A stretch of DNA of 64,000 nucleotides, from contig NZ_JAQIIX010000002.1 in the NCBI RefSeq assembly GCF_036946495.1, forward strand, positions 3,224,001 to 3,288,000, written 5' to 3'. The translations under genes were made by a program, and so were the position numbers. Shown in pieces: positions 52,394-60,992 of this stretch. This stretch comes from Mycolicibacterium neoaurum (GTDB taxonomy: Bacteria; Actinomycetota; Actinomycetes; Mycobacteriales; Mycobacteriaceae). The stretch's first letter is position 1, and every line of letters begins with the position of its first letter. The notes under the pieces are model-generated. The model did not search any database. It was not told the origin of the DNA and worked only from the letters and a program-made list of their open reading frames with translations.

Positions 52394-53532
52394 TGTCGGT
52401 CGCGTCGGAGTCGTTCCCCGATCACCGGCTCGTCTTCGTCGCCCCGGACGAGGGACAGACCGCGGTCGGGGATTACGCGCAGGACCTGGTGACCGCGCTG
52501 CGGCCGCATTTCGGCGAGATCGTGCAGTGCCGCACCGCCGGACCGGGTTCGGACACCCTGGCCGATATCCGGCGGCACCGTGCACAGGTGCGGAGGCTGA
52601 TCGACGAGGGCCCGCCCGGACGCACACTGGTGCACGCCGAGCTGTCCACCGGGGTGCTACCGACGTTCTGGGCCACCGCCGGGATCGACGACGTACCGGT
52701 CACCGCCACCATCCACGACCCGCCACAAGGGTTGTGGTTCCTGGCGCGCACGAAGCTCATCGCGTCGTCGCGGCTGCTGACCCACGGCATCCACTACCCG
52801 CTGCGCCCGGTGTCCCGCGCCGTCGAGGGACGGGTGCACGCCGGGCGCACGCTGATCGCGCTGACCGAGACCGGACGGCAGTCGATCGCGCGCACCTACC
52901 CGGACACCACCACCTACTGTGTGCCGCACCTGGTGCGCAGCCGGCCGGCCATCGCACCGGCGCAGGACCGGCCGAAGGCCGTCGGCTTCTTCGGATTCGT
53001 CTACCGAGGCAAGGGTTTCGACCAGATCGCGCGGATCCGTGAGCTGCTACCCCCGGACATCACGATCCGCATCGCCGGTCGCGGCACCGAGGCGCTTCCG
53101 CGCGCCGAGGGTATCGAGGTCCTCGGCGGTGTCGACGGAGCAGACGAGGACGCGTTCTTCGAGTCGGTGCGCGCCATCGTCGTCCCATACGGCAAGCGGC
53201 ATTTCTACGCCGAGACGTATCCAGCGTCCGGGGTGGTCGCCCATGCCATGGCCTACAGCACGCCCATCGTGTGCACCGGCTACGGCGCCCTGGCAGAACT
53301 CGGCACCGACCAGGGCGTTGTCAACGTCGTCCCGCGTGGTGGCGGCGACGATGCCGTGGCGGCCGGACTGGCCGACGGCATCACCACTCTGCTCAACGAT
53401 GCCGACCGGTTGACCGAGCTCGGGCGCAATGCCGACCGCACCCGCCAGGAACGGTCGGCCGCCCGCACCGCGGAGGCGTTCGCTCAGATCTGGTCGAAGG
53501 TGCTCACCGAGTGGTCCGCGAGCGGCCGGTGA
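52393..53532 (+). CDS. GT4-like glycosyltransferase
   Basis: A 379-residue GT-B protein. AVGFFGFVYRGKGFDQIARI is the typical start of the C-terminal domain, and KRHFYAETYPASGVVAHAMA replaces the EX7E motif. The N-terminal domain (APDEGQTAVGDYAQDL) resembles glycosyltransferase group 1. ATG 52393 overlaps the preceding stop. Its sugar is unknown. Confidence 0.82.
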   Translation: MSVASESFPDHRLVFVAPDEGQTAVGDYAQDLVTALRPHFGEIVQCRTAGPGSDTLADIRRHRAQVRRLIDEGPPGRTLVHAELSTGVLPTFWATAGIDDVPVTATIHDPPQGLWFLARTKLIASSRLLTHGIHYPLRPVSRAVEGRVHAGRTLIALTETGRQSIARTYPDTTTYCVPHLVRSRPAIAPAQDRPKAVGFFGFVYRGKGFDQIARIRELLPPDITIRIAGRGTEALPRAEGIEVLGGVDGADEDAFFESVRAIVVPYGKRHFYAETYPASGVVAHAMAYSTPIVCTGYGALAELGTDQGVVNVVPRGGGDDAVAAGLADGITTLLNDADRLTELGRNADRTRQERSAARTAEAFAQIWSKVLTEWSASGR

Positions 53533-54716
53533 CCGATCCCGTGCAGCCGGTGCCTGCCGGTCCGGCGCCCACCTCGAATCACCTGATGCGCACGCTGTGG
53601 GCGGTGTTCTGGCTCTACGGCGGGCGCGGTGTCGGACTGTTGTGGACGGCCGTCATCATCGCCCAGCTCGGCATCGCCGACTACGGCCAGTACGGCATGG
53701 CGTATGCGGCCTTCTCCCTCATCGGGCCGCCGCTGGACAATCCCTTCGCCGTCCGCGCGGTGCGGGAGTCCGAGCAGCGCTTCCTGGCCGAGCGCACCAG
53801 CCGCTATCTGCTCGGCATCACCCTCATGGTGGCCGGCGCGGCGCTGGTCGAGGTCAGCTACATCGCCTGGTTCGGGTTGTTCGTCGCCGGCGGTGAGATC
53901 GTGCTGAAGGCCTACCAGAGCCATTGGGCCCGCGACGGTCAGCCGCAGCGGGTGGCCCAGCTCGACACCCTCCGCCAGATCGCCAGCGTGGTGTGCGCCG
54001 CCGGTTACGTCTTCCTGGCCGATGAGCCGACGTTGCAGCTGGCCAGCCTGTTTTTGGTGGCCCCGTATGTGGTGATCGCCATCGTGGTCGGTTTCGTGGT
54101 GCTGCCGCACCGCCCGGGTATGCCGGGTCCGCCCAAGTTGATCGCCATCCTGATCGGCGAGATGCTGGGGCTGGCCGCTTATCTGCAGGGTGATGTGCTG
54201 CTGCTGGGCTGGCTGACCGATGACACCACGGTGGGCTACTACGCGCTGACCGTGACCGTGACGATCGCCATCGTCGCCGTCGGCCAGTCCTTCGGGATGT
54301 CCTACAACCGGGCCTTGCGCGAGGGGGATGGTCACCTGTCGGCGGGCCCGCCGCTGAAGAGCACGCTGATCCTGGGTGCGGGCGCCGGTCTGCTGGTCCT
54401 GCTCGTCGGGGTCGTCATGCTGTTCACCCCGGCGCCCGACGAGCTGGCGGTCGCGATGATCATCATGGCGATGTTCTGCGGTATGCGCACCATCACCTCG
54501 GTCTTCCAGGCCGTGCTCTACCTGCAGCGCCGAGACACCACGCGGCTGGTCGCCAACCTCAGCCTGCTGCCGGTCAAACTCGGCCTGGTGGCATTGCTGG
54601 CCTTCGCCGGTGCGGTCGGCGCCGCGATCGCCACGGTGATCGCCGATGCCCTGCTGCTCGGGATCTACGCCTACATCCTGTACCGCAGGCCGACAGGCAG
54701 GACGACGACGCCATGA
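53529..54716 (+). CDS. Wzx-like polysaccharide flippase
   Basis: A 395-residue MOP-superfamily membrane protein with about 10-12 hydrophobic helices; the start includes TLWAVFWLYGGRGVGLLWT. It would flip the undecaprenyl- or decaprenyl-linked repeat unit across the membrane. GTG 53529 overlaps the preceding stop. An ATG at 53586 (MRTLWAVF) is an alternative. Confidence 0.83.
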   Translation: MTDPVQPVPAGPAPTSNHLMRTLWAVFWLYGGRGVGLLWTAVIIAQLGIADYGQYGMAYAAFSLIGPPLDNPFAVRAVRESEQRFLAERTSRYLLGITLMVAGAALVEVSYIAWFGLFVAGGEIVLKAYQSHWARDGQPQRVAQLDTLRQIASVVCAAGYVFLADEPTLQLASLFLVAPYVVIAIVVGFVVLPHRPGMPGPPKLIAILIGEMLGLAAYLQGDVLLLGWLTDDTTVGYYALTVTVTIAIVAVGQSFGMSYNRALREGDGHLSAGPPLKSTLILGAGAGLLVLLVGVVMLFTPAPDELAVAMIIMAMFCGMRTITSVFQAVLYLQRRDTTRLVANLSLLPVKLGLVALLAFAGAVGAAIATVIADALLLGIYAYILYRRPTGRTTTP

Positions 54717-55864
54717 CCGTCGCACGAACCAAGGTCGTGTTCCTGCTCTCGAAGGATCCGGTCGCCGATCACGGCGGGGACGTCGAGCTGTCCCGATTGG
54801 TGATCGGGTTGGCGGCCGATTCCTGCGACGTGTCGGCCATCTGCCTGTCGCATGAGCCGCCGGGCACGGTCGAGACCGATGTGGTCGACGGCGGGATGAC
54901 GCTGGTGCGGGTGGCCAAGACCGATGTGCAACCGGTGCGGTTGCTGGTCGACACCGTGCGCACCGGCCGCAGCCTGACCCACGCCCGGTTCGACAGCGAT
55001 GCGCTGGTGGCGGCGATCTCGGCGATCACCGCCGACGTGTTCGTCGCCGAGCACAGTTACATGGCCGAATCCTTCCTGCGCAGCACTCAGGTAGGCCGGG
55101 CGCGCCTGGTGGTCAACACCCATGTCAGTGAGTCCCTGGTATGGCGTGCCACCCGCGGGCTGCTGGGGCGGCAGCAGGAAGGCCGGTTGGTGCGCGACGA
55201 ACTGCGGGTGGCCCGCGCCGCCGACGCGGTCGGCACCTACGACGCCGAGGAGGCCGAGTTCTACCGGGCCAACGGTGTGCCCTCGGCGCGCTGGCTGGAC
55301 ATCACCCTGCCGCCGGCGACGCAGGTGCCGGTGGGATCGACCCCGCGTCGGCTGGTGCTGATGGGCACCAGGGATTGGCCGCCGAACCAGGAGGCGTTTC
55401 TCACCGCGCTGCGGTTGTGGCCGCGGATCGCCACCGGGATCGACGGGGCCGAACTGTGCATCATCGGCGCCAAAAAGTCGGGGAGGGCCGGCGGGAGAAA
55501 CGGCGACCCGGTCTATCCGGACGGGGTGCGGGACCTGGGCTTTGTCGATGACCTCGGTGGTTTCCTGGCGACCTGTCGGGCGATGATCGCGCCGATCAGC
55601 ACCGGTGGTGGGGTGCGGGTGAAGATCCTCGACGCGGCACGGATGGGCCTGCCGGTGGTGGGCACCACCGCGGCGGTGGGCTCGCTGGCGCAGCTGCTGG
55701 ACCTGCGCGCCCATGATGACGACGAGGACTTCATCGCGGCCTGCCGGAGTTTGCTGTTGGACGTCGAGCAAGCGCGTTCGGCGGGCGATCGGCTGTACGC
55801 CCGTAACCGGGAATTCTGGGAGCACCGCCGCCCGCACCATGCGGTGTCGGCGCTGCTCGGTTAA
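54713..55864 (+). CDS. GT4-family glycosyltransferase
   Basis: A 383-residue GT-B protein, starting VVFLLSKDPVADHGGDVELSRL (nucleotide-free N-domain) with PISTGGGVRVKILDAARMGL as the C-domain motif, where the first Glu of EX7E is absent. ATG 54713 overlaps the flippase stop (ATGA). Its last 4 bases overlap the convergent ligase-like gene. It is the third glycosyltransferase of the operon. Confidence 0.85.
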   Translation: MTVARTKVVFLLSKDPVADHGGDVELSRLVIGLAADSCDVSAICLSHEPPGTVETDVVDGGMTLVRVAKTDVQPVRLLVDTVRTGRSLTHARFDSDALVAAISAITADVFVAEHSYMAESFLRSTQVGRARLVVNTHVSESLVWRATRGLLGRQQEGRLVRDELRVARAADAVGTYDAEEAEFYRANGVPSARWLDITLPPATQVPVGSTPRRLVLMGTRDWPPNQEAFLTALRLWPRIATGIDGAELCIIGAKKSGRAGGRNGDPVYPDGVRDLGFVDDLGGFLATCRAMIAPISTGGGVRVKILDAARMGLPVVGTTAAVGSLAQLLDLRAHDDDEDFIAACRSLLLDVEQARSAGDRLYARNREFWEHRRPHHAVSALLG

Positions 55865-57357
55865 CCGCCTGCCGTCACCGGAACCGGCACGTCCTGGTGT
55901 TTTCTGGCCTGCTCGATCCGCGCGGTCAGCTCATCGGCTTCGCGGTTCTCGATCCGCAACTGATCGGCATAGACGAGGAAGACCAGGAAGATCGTGTACA
56001 GGAAGACGATCTGGGGGATGATCACCACCGGGTGATCGAGATTGAGCGCCACGAACGAAAATCCGATGAATACGCCGCCATAAACCGCGCCCGGAAGTGA
56101 ATTTGCCCGCAGCAGGCGATAGCCGATGAAGCAACCGATAGCGACGACGGCCAGGAAAGCGATTCCGACAAAAATGCCGCCGCGGTGGATCGCGATCAGC
56201 GGCGCGTTGGAGACGAAGTTCTCCAGGAACGCGTAGGCGCCGTCCTTGAACTCGCGTTGTGACCAACCCCACCCGAACAACCAGTGACCGTCCATCCGGC
56301 CGGGGAACTCGCGGATCGAATCGACGCGGTCGGTGGCCCCGGCGTCGTTCTCACTCAGCGTCCCGAGCAATCGGGTGCGCACCGAGGGCACCATGAAGGC
56401 GCCGACCACGGCCAGGGTCATCGTGCCGATGAGCAGCTGGCGATCCCGGGCGCGCATCGGGTGGAAGATGAACACCAGAACAACACCCACCAACACCGTG
56501 ACGATGGCGGATCGGCTCAGCGTCAGGGCAATTGCCGCACCGATGATTCCGACGATCACCACCCGCCGCCACCCTGCGAACACGATCATGGCGACGACGA
56601 ATGAGATCACCAGCCCGATGCCCGCGGCGTTGGGGTCCAGCCACAGGCCGCCGAGTCTGCTGAACGCCTGACTGTCGGCGGCCACCTGAAAGCGGTCGGT
56701 GCGTGGCACATTGGTCGGCGTGCCACCAGTGAAGAAGAACCGCTCGGTGTTCGCCACGGCATACCCGAAGATCCGAAATGGTTGCAGCAGAATCTGATTC
56801 GATCCCATCAGGATCGATGCAATACCGAAAGCGGCGTTGAACGCTGCGGCGTAGGCGAAGATCCGGCCGAACTTGGCCAGGTGCTCGCGCGGCAACGCGA
56901 GGATGGCGAAGAACGCGCCGGTCGCGATGGCCCATTTGGTGTAGTCGAGGATGTTCACGATCGAGGAGAACGTGACGATCATGGAGATGCCGGACACGAT
57001 CACCAGTACCAGCACGGCCTTGGCCAACGTGTTCTGCAGCACCGGGAAACGCTTGGCGGCGTTGGGATGGATCAACGCCGCCATCAACGCCCCGCCCGCG
57101 AACGGGAGATACAGCGGAAGGTGCACGCCGGGGAAGTAGCCGAACGGCAGCGTGCCGATGGCCACGGCCATACCCCAGTACAACCAGAGTGGATGTCGCA
57201 GGCCGATGTAGACGCCCACCGACATGGCGATCAGTGCCGCGATGGCCATGATCGCCGGCTTACCGGCGATGGCGACCGCGGTCGCCAGCAGCACCGTCAG
57301 CGCAACGATGGCCGCGCCGACGAGCATGGTGCCGCGCGACGGCGCGCCGAGTTTCAT
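55861..57357 (-). CDS. O-antigen-ligase/Wzy-like polysaccharide polymerase
   Basis: A 498-residue membrane protein with about 11 hydrophobic helices and a large external loop (about residues 330-390: DRVDSIREFPGRMDGHWLF) before the last helices, as in WaaL/Wzy. It lies inside the cluster but on the other strand, diverging from the Wzz-kinase gene across 184 bases. It would join repeat units into a polymer or attach it to an acceptor. Confidence 0.8.
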   Translation of the reverse strand: MKLGAPSRGTMLVGAAIVALTVLLATAVAIAGKPAIMAIAALIAMSVGVYIGLRHPLWLYWGMAVAIGTLPFGYFPGVHLPLYLPFAGGALMAALIHPNAAKRFPVLQNTLAKAVLVLVIVSGISMIVTFSSIVNILDYTKWAIATGAFFAILALPREHLAKFGRIFAYAAAFNAAFGIASILMGSNQILLQPFRIFGYAVANTERFFFTGGTPTNVPRTDRFQVAADSQAFSRLGGLWLDPNAAGIGLVISFVVAMIVFAGWRRVVIVGIIGAAIALTLSRSAIVTVLVGVVLVFIFHPMRARDRQLLIGTMTLAVVGAFMVPSVRTRLLGTLSENDAGATDRVDSIREFPGRMDGHWLFGWGWSQREFKDGAYAFLENFVSNAPLIAIHRGGIFVGIAFLAVVAIGCFIGYRLLRANSLPGAVYGGVFIGFSFVALNLDHPVVIIPQIVFLYTIFLVFLVYADQLRIENREADELTARIEQARKHQDVPVPVTAGG

Positions 57358-57409
57358 TGCGGACTCGTCTTCATTGCGGAATGATCCTCACGGCTTTACT
57401 GCACCGTTG

Positions 57410-57506
57410 TTGCATTTAACTATCCTTGCATCGGTTTCGCTGGCGCCGCCACCTAGGGTGCCAGCCGCAAACTGGGCGGCTGCTGTAGTTGACGCTATCG
57501 TTGCAT
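57410..57506. promoter_or_regulatory. Divergent promoter region with repeated TTGCAT motifs
   Basis: TTGCAT occurs at 57410-57415, 57426-57431 and 57501-57506 (twice as GTTGCATT). TATCGT (57496-57501) fits a -10 box for the Wzz-kinase gene. The region controls both halves of the cluster, and the repeated hexamers may be regulator half-sites. Confidence 0.4.
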
Positions 57507-57541
57507 TGTCGTGGCGATCCAGAAGCGAATGGAGTGCTCCC

Positions 57542-58996
57542 TTGGCCGTCGGTGATTACCTGCGAATCTTTCGCCGGTTCTGGTGGGTAGTCCTGCTGGC
57601 AACGCTCGTTGGCGTTGCTGTGGGGTACGCCACCATGTTCATGTCGACGACGCAGTACTCCTCGACAACCCGGTTGTTCGTCACCACCCAGAGCGGGACC
57701 TCGGTCGGTGACGCCTACCAGAACAACCTGTTCTCCCAGGAGCGCGTGTTCTCCTACGCCGGGCTGGCCACCAGCGACCAGGTCGCGGCGCGGGCCATCG
57801 CCCAGCTCAAGGCACCGATCTCGGTCGACGAGCTGCGCGCCAAGATCACCGCGGTGCCACTGCCGCAGACGGTGCTGCTCGACATCACCGCCACCGATCC
57901 CGATCCCGCCGCCGCCCAGCGCTACGCCAATGCGGTGGCCGACCAGCTGGTCAATGTGACCGCCGAGCTGGAGACCTCCCGCCGTGGCGGTGAGGCCGCC
58001 GCGGCCGCCGTGCTGGTCGACGACGCCAGCTACGGCACCAAGGTCGAGTCGATGGGTTTGCCCATCCGGTTGGCCGCGGGCGCGGTCGGCGGTCTGGTGC
58101 TGGGCGTGCTGGTGGCGGTGCTGCTCGGCATCTCCGACACCAAGGTCCGTCGTCGCGAGCGAATCGAGGACGTCACGGGTGTGCCGTTGCTCGGCACCCT
58201 GGTCGCCGACGGACAGGGCCGCAGCGGTGTCATCGACACCGAAGCCGGGGGACTGGCGGTCGAGCGGTTGCGCGAGCTGCGCACCAACGTCCAGTTTGCC
58301 CGCAACGCCCACGGCCAGCATCCGCGCGTCATCGCCGTGACCAGCCCGTCCCCGCAGGACGGCCGCTCGACCACCGCCATCGACCTGGCTGCCTCCTTCG
58401 CCGAGGCCGGCCACTCCGTGGTGCTGGTCGACGGTGACCTGGTCAAACCCGATCTGCCGGAGTTACTGGCACTCGACAGTGCTGCGGTCAAGCAGGCAGG
58501 CACCAAGGGTTTCAGCACCCTGCTCGCCGGTCAGCACGATCTGTCCGAATCGCTGATCGAGGTGCCCGGGTCGCGGGTCGCGCTACTACCCGCAGGACCG
58601 GTGCCGTCGGTGCGCCGCGATCTGTGGGGTGACCAGCGCACCTCACGCGTGCTGGAGCTGCTGCGCGGACATTTCGAGTATGTGATCATCGACACCCCGC
58701 CACTGACGAAGTACGCCGACGGCACGGTGCCCGCCGCGCTCGGCGACGGTGCGCTGGTGCTGGGTCGCATCGGGCACACCAAGGCCTCGGCCCTGCGGCA
58801 GGGCGTGACCGCGTTGCAGACCGCGCACGCCACCGTCCTCGGTGTCGTCGCCACCTTCGAACCCGGTCACCGTCGCGAGCTGTCCGCCGATCGCAAACAC
58901 GGTGGGGCAGCGGCGGGACCTGCCAAGACCGCCGACGCGCGGAACACCGACGACGCGACCGCCGAGGCCGAATCCTCGGCCTCGGCCAAGAGGTAG
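57542..58996 (+). CDS. Wzz-BY-kinase fusion protein with altered P-loop
   Basis: A 484-residue chain-length regulator. Residues 1-200 hold the Wzz part with two transmembrane helices (WWVVLLATLVGVAVGYATMF and LAAGAVGGLVLGVLVAVLLG); then a CpsD/Wzc-like ATPase. Its P-loop reads TSPSPQDGRSTT, with Arg for the catalytic Lys; Walker A' (VVLVDGDLVKPDL) and Walker B (VIIDTPPL) are present. The C-terminal tail is Ala/Asp/Ser-rich and has no Tyr cluster. TTG 57542 is the start (GGAG at 57531). Confidence 0.85.
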   Translation: MAVGDYLRIFRRFWWVVLLATLVGVAVGYATMFMSTTQYSSTTRLFVTTQSGTSVGDAYQNNLFSQERVFSYAGLATSDQVAARAIAQLKAPISVDELRAKITAVPLPQTVLLDITATDPDPAAAQRYANAVADQLVNVTAELETSRRGGEAAAAAVLVDDASYGTKVESMGLPIRLAAGAVGGLVLGVLVAVLLGISDTKVRRRERIEDVTGVPLLGTLVADGQGRSGVIDTEAGGLAVERLRELRTNVQFARNAHGQHPRVIAVTSPSPQDGRSTTAIDLAASFAEAGHSVVLVDGDLVKPDLPELLALDSAAVKQAGTKGFSTLLAGQHDLSESLIEVPGSRVALLPAGPVPSVRRDLWGDQRTSRVLELLRGHFEYVIIDTPPLTKYADGTVPAALGDGALVLGRIGHTKASALRQGVTALQTAHATVLGVVATFEPGHRRELSADRKHGGAAAGPAKTADARNTDDATAEAESSASAKR

Positions 58997-58998
58997 GA

Positions 58999-60252
58999 GT
59001 GGCGCCGAGCCTGTTCCGCGGCGCGGCCGCCCTGTGCGCGGTGGTCGTGCTGGTCACCTCATGCGCGCCCGCGGAACCGGCACCCCCGCCGGAGGCTGCG
59101 GCCCCGCCGGCGATCAAGACCTTCACGCCGCCGTTCGACGGCAAGCCCCGGCTGCCACCACCCGATATGACCGACGACGGACCGGGTTCGCTGATCTCGG
59201 TCGAGCCCATGTCGGGCAGCGAGCTGCTCAACCAGGACGATGCCACCTATATGCGGGTGGTGTACCGGTCCACCTCGGGTGTGGACGGCCAGCCCACCGA
59301 GGTTTCCGGTGCGGTCGCCATCCCGCCGGGTGATCCGCCCAAGGGCGGCTGGCCCATCCTGGCGTTCGGGCAGGGCACCAAGGGTGTGCTGAACAAGTGC
59401 GCCAGCAGTCTCTACGGGAGCCTGCCACTGAACGCCTGGACCATGTCGGTCTTCGTCCGGGCGGGCTTCCTGGTCACCGTCTCCGATTTCCAGGGCGCCG
59501 GCGTCGAGGGCTATCAGCATCCGTTCCTCAACGCCAAGACCTACGGGTACAACGTCATCGACTCGGTGCGCGCCGCCCAGCGGATCGGCGCCCCGACCAC
59601 CGGACGCTGGCTGGCCTACGGTCACTCCGCGGGCGGCCTGGCCGTCTGGGCGGCGGCCGAGCAGGCACCCACCTACGGCCGTGGCCTGGACCTGCTCGGC
59701 ACGGTGTCGATGGCACCGGCAGCCGATATGGCCGGCCTTGCCGATGCGGCGTGGAACGAGACGCTGACCCCCGACCAGCGGGTCACCCTGGTGTTCGCGC
59801 TGCAGTCGCTGAAATGGTTCCACCCCGAGATGAACCTCGACAACTACCGGCGCGGGGTCACCGCGCAGAACTGGGATGCCCTGCTGGACTGCATCCCGCC
59901 CAACTTCGACGATATCGCCAGGGTGCGCGCCCTGATGACCAACGAAGACCTCAAACCGGCCACCTATGAGGACGTGGTGTGGTTGCGTGACCGGCTCGCC
60001 GAGATCGCGGTCCCTCAGGCGCCCAACCTGACGCCGATGGTGGTCGGCTACGGCACCCAGGACATGCTGGTCAACCAGGCCTGGTTCGAGCAGGCCCTCG
60101 ACCGCGCCTGCGCCATGGGCAGCTATATCCAGATAGAGAAGGGCGTCGGTAAGGGCCACGCCGACCTGGACAGTGGTTTCACGCTGCCCTGGTTGATGGA
60201 TCGTCTCGACGGCGCCGACCCGCCGCCCAATGATTGCCTGAGCCGGAATTGA
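58999..60252 (+). CDS. Secreted lipase-family lipoprotein, copy 1
   Basis: A 417-residue alpha/beta-hydrolase of the secretory lipase (PF03583-like) family. A signal peptide ends in lipobox VTSC (Cys22), so it is a probable lipoprotein. The triad is Ser210 in GHSAGG, Asp in YGTQDML and His in GKGHADL. In the oxyanion region it reads FGQGTKG where its two paralogues have FGHGT. It starts 2 bases after the Wzz-kinase gene and overlaps the next Wzz gene by TTGA. It may deacylate or transacylate a cell-envelope polysaccharide or lipid. Confidence 0.85.
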   Translation: MAPSLFRGAAALCAVVVLVTSCAPAEPAPPPEAAAPPAIKTFTPPFDGKPRLPPPDMTDDGPGSLISVEPMSGSELLNQDDATYMRVVYRSTSGVDGQPTEVSGAVAIPPGDPPKGGWPILAFGQGTKGVLNKCASSLYGSLPLNAWTMSVFVRAGFLVTVSDFQGAGVEGYQHPFLNAKTYGYNVIDSVRAAQRIGAPTTGRWLAYGHSAGGLAVWAAAEQAPTYGRGLDLLGTVSMAPAADMAGLADAAWNETLTPDQRVTLVFALQSLKWFHPEMNLDNYRRGVTAQNWDALLDCIPPNFDDIARVRALMTNEDLKPATYEDVVWLRDRLAEIAVPQAPNLTPMVVGYGTQDMLVNQAWFEQALDRACAMGSYIQIEKGVGKGHADLDSGFTLPWLMDRLDGADPPPNDCLSRN

Positions 60253-60974
60253 GGGCGCCCGTCGACGTCCCGCGGGCTCGGGACTACCTGACGATCCTGG
60301 CCAGGGGCTGGGTCATCATCCTGCTCGCGACGCTGTTGGCCCCCGGCGCGGCCTACGTCGTTCAGAAACTGACCTTCGACAAGGGCTACACCGCGTCGGC
60401 ACTGCTGTTCGCCCAGGTCGCCGGCGATCCCGGCACCTATTCCGCCTACGCGGGCGGGCTCGGCGCCAATGCCCGCATGGCGACGTACTCCTCGCTGGCC
60501 CAGTCGCGGGTGATCAGCCAGCGCGCCATCGACGAGACCGGACTGCCGATGACCGCCGAGCAGCTCGCCGCCAGCACCACCGCCACCTGGGAGCCCTACG
60601 GCATCAACCGATTCGGGATGCCCAGCTCGGTGCTGCTGCGGGTGACCGTCACCGGTGCCGACCCCGACCAGACCGTGACGGCCGTCAATGCGCTCGCGGC
60701 CAACCTGGCCAAGCTCTCCGGGGAGCTGGAGTGGATCCAGGCCGAACCCACCGACGCCATCCAGTACACCGGTCCGGTCGCCCAGCTCGTGCCCGTCGAC
60801 GCCGCCGCGGCCGCCCACAAGGTGCAACCCGATGTCACCAACACCCTGATCATCGCCGCCGGGGTCGGTTTCGCGCTCAGCGCGGTGCTCGTGCTGGCCG
60901 TCGGCATCGCTCGCGACAACGTGCTGACCCGCGGCCAACTGGTCGACGTCGTCAACGGCACGATGTCCGCCTGA
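60249..60974 (+). CDS. Wzz-like chain-length protein without a kinase domain
   Basis: A 241-residue protein with an N-terminal helix (WVIILLATLLAPGAAYVV) and a C-terminal helix (TLIIAAGVGFALSAVLVLAVGI), joined by a periplasmic helical region, the Wzz/YveK plan. The short cytoplasmic tail (RDNVLTRGQLVDVVNG) could touch the kinase partner at 57542. TTG 60249 overlaps the lipase stop. A second TTG at 60234 is possible. Confidence 0.8.
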   Translation: MRAPVDVPRARDYLTILARGWVIILLATLLAPGAAYVVQKLTFDKGYTASALLFAQVAGDPGTYSAYAGGLGANARMATYSSLAQSRVISQRAIDETGLPMTAEQLAASTTATWEPYGINRFGMPSSVLLRVTVTGADPDQTVTAVNALAANLAKLSGELEWIQAEPTDAIQYTGPVAQLVPVDAAAAAHKVQPDVTNTLIIAAGVGFALSAVLVLAVGIARDNVLTRGQLVDVVNGTMSA

Positions 60975-60992
60975 GTCCGAGGAGTTCCTGAG

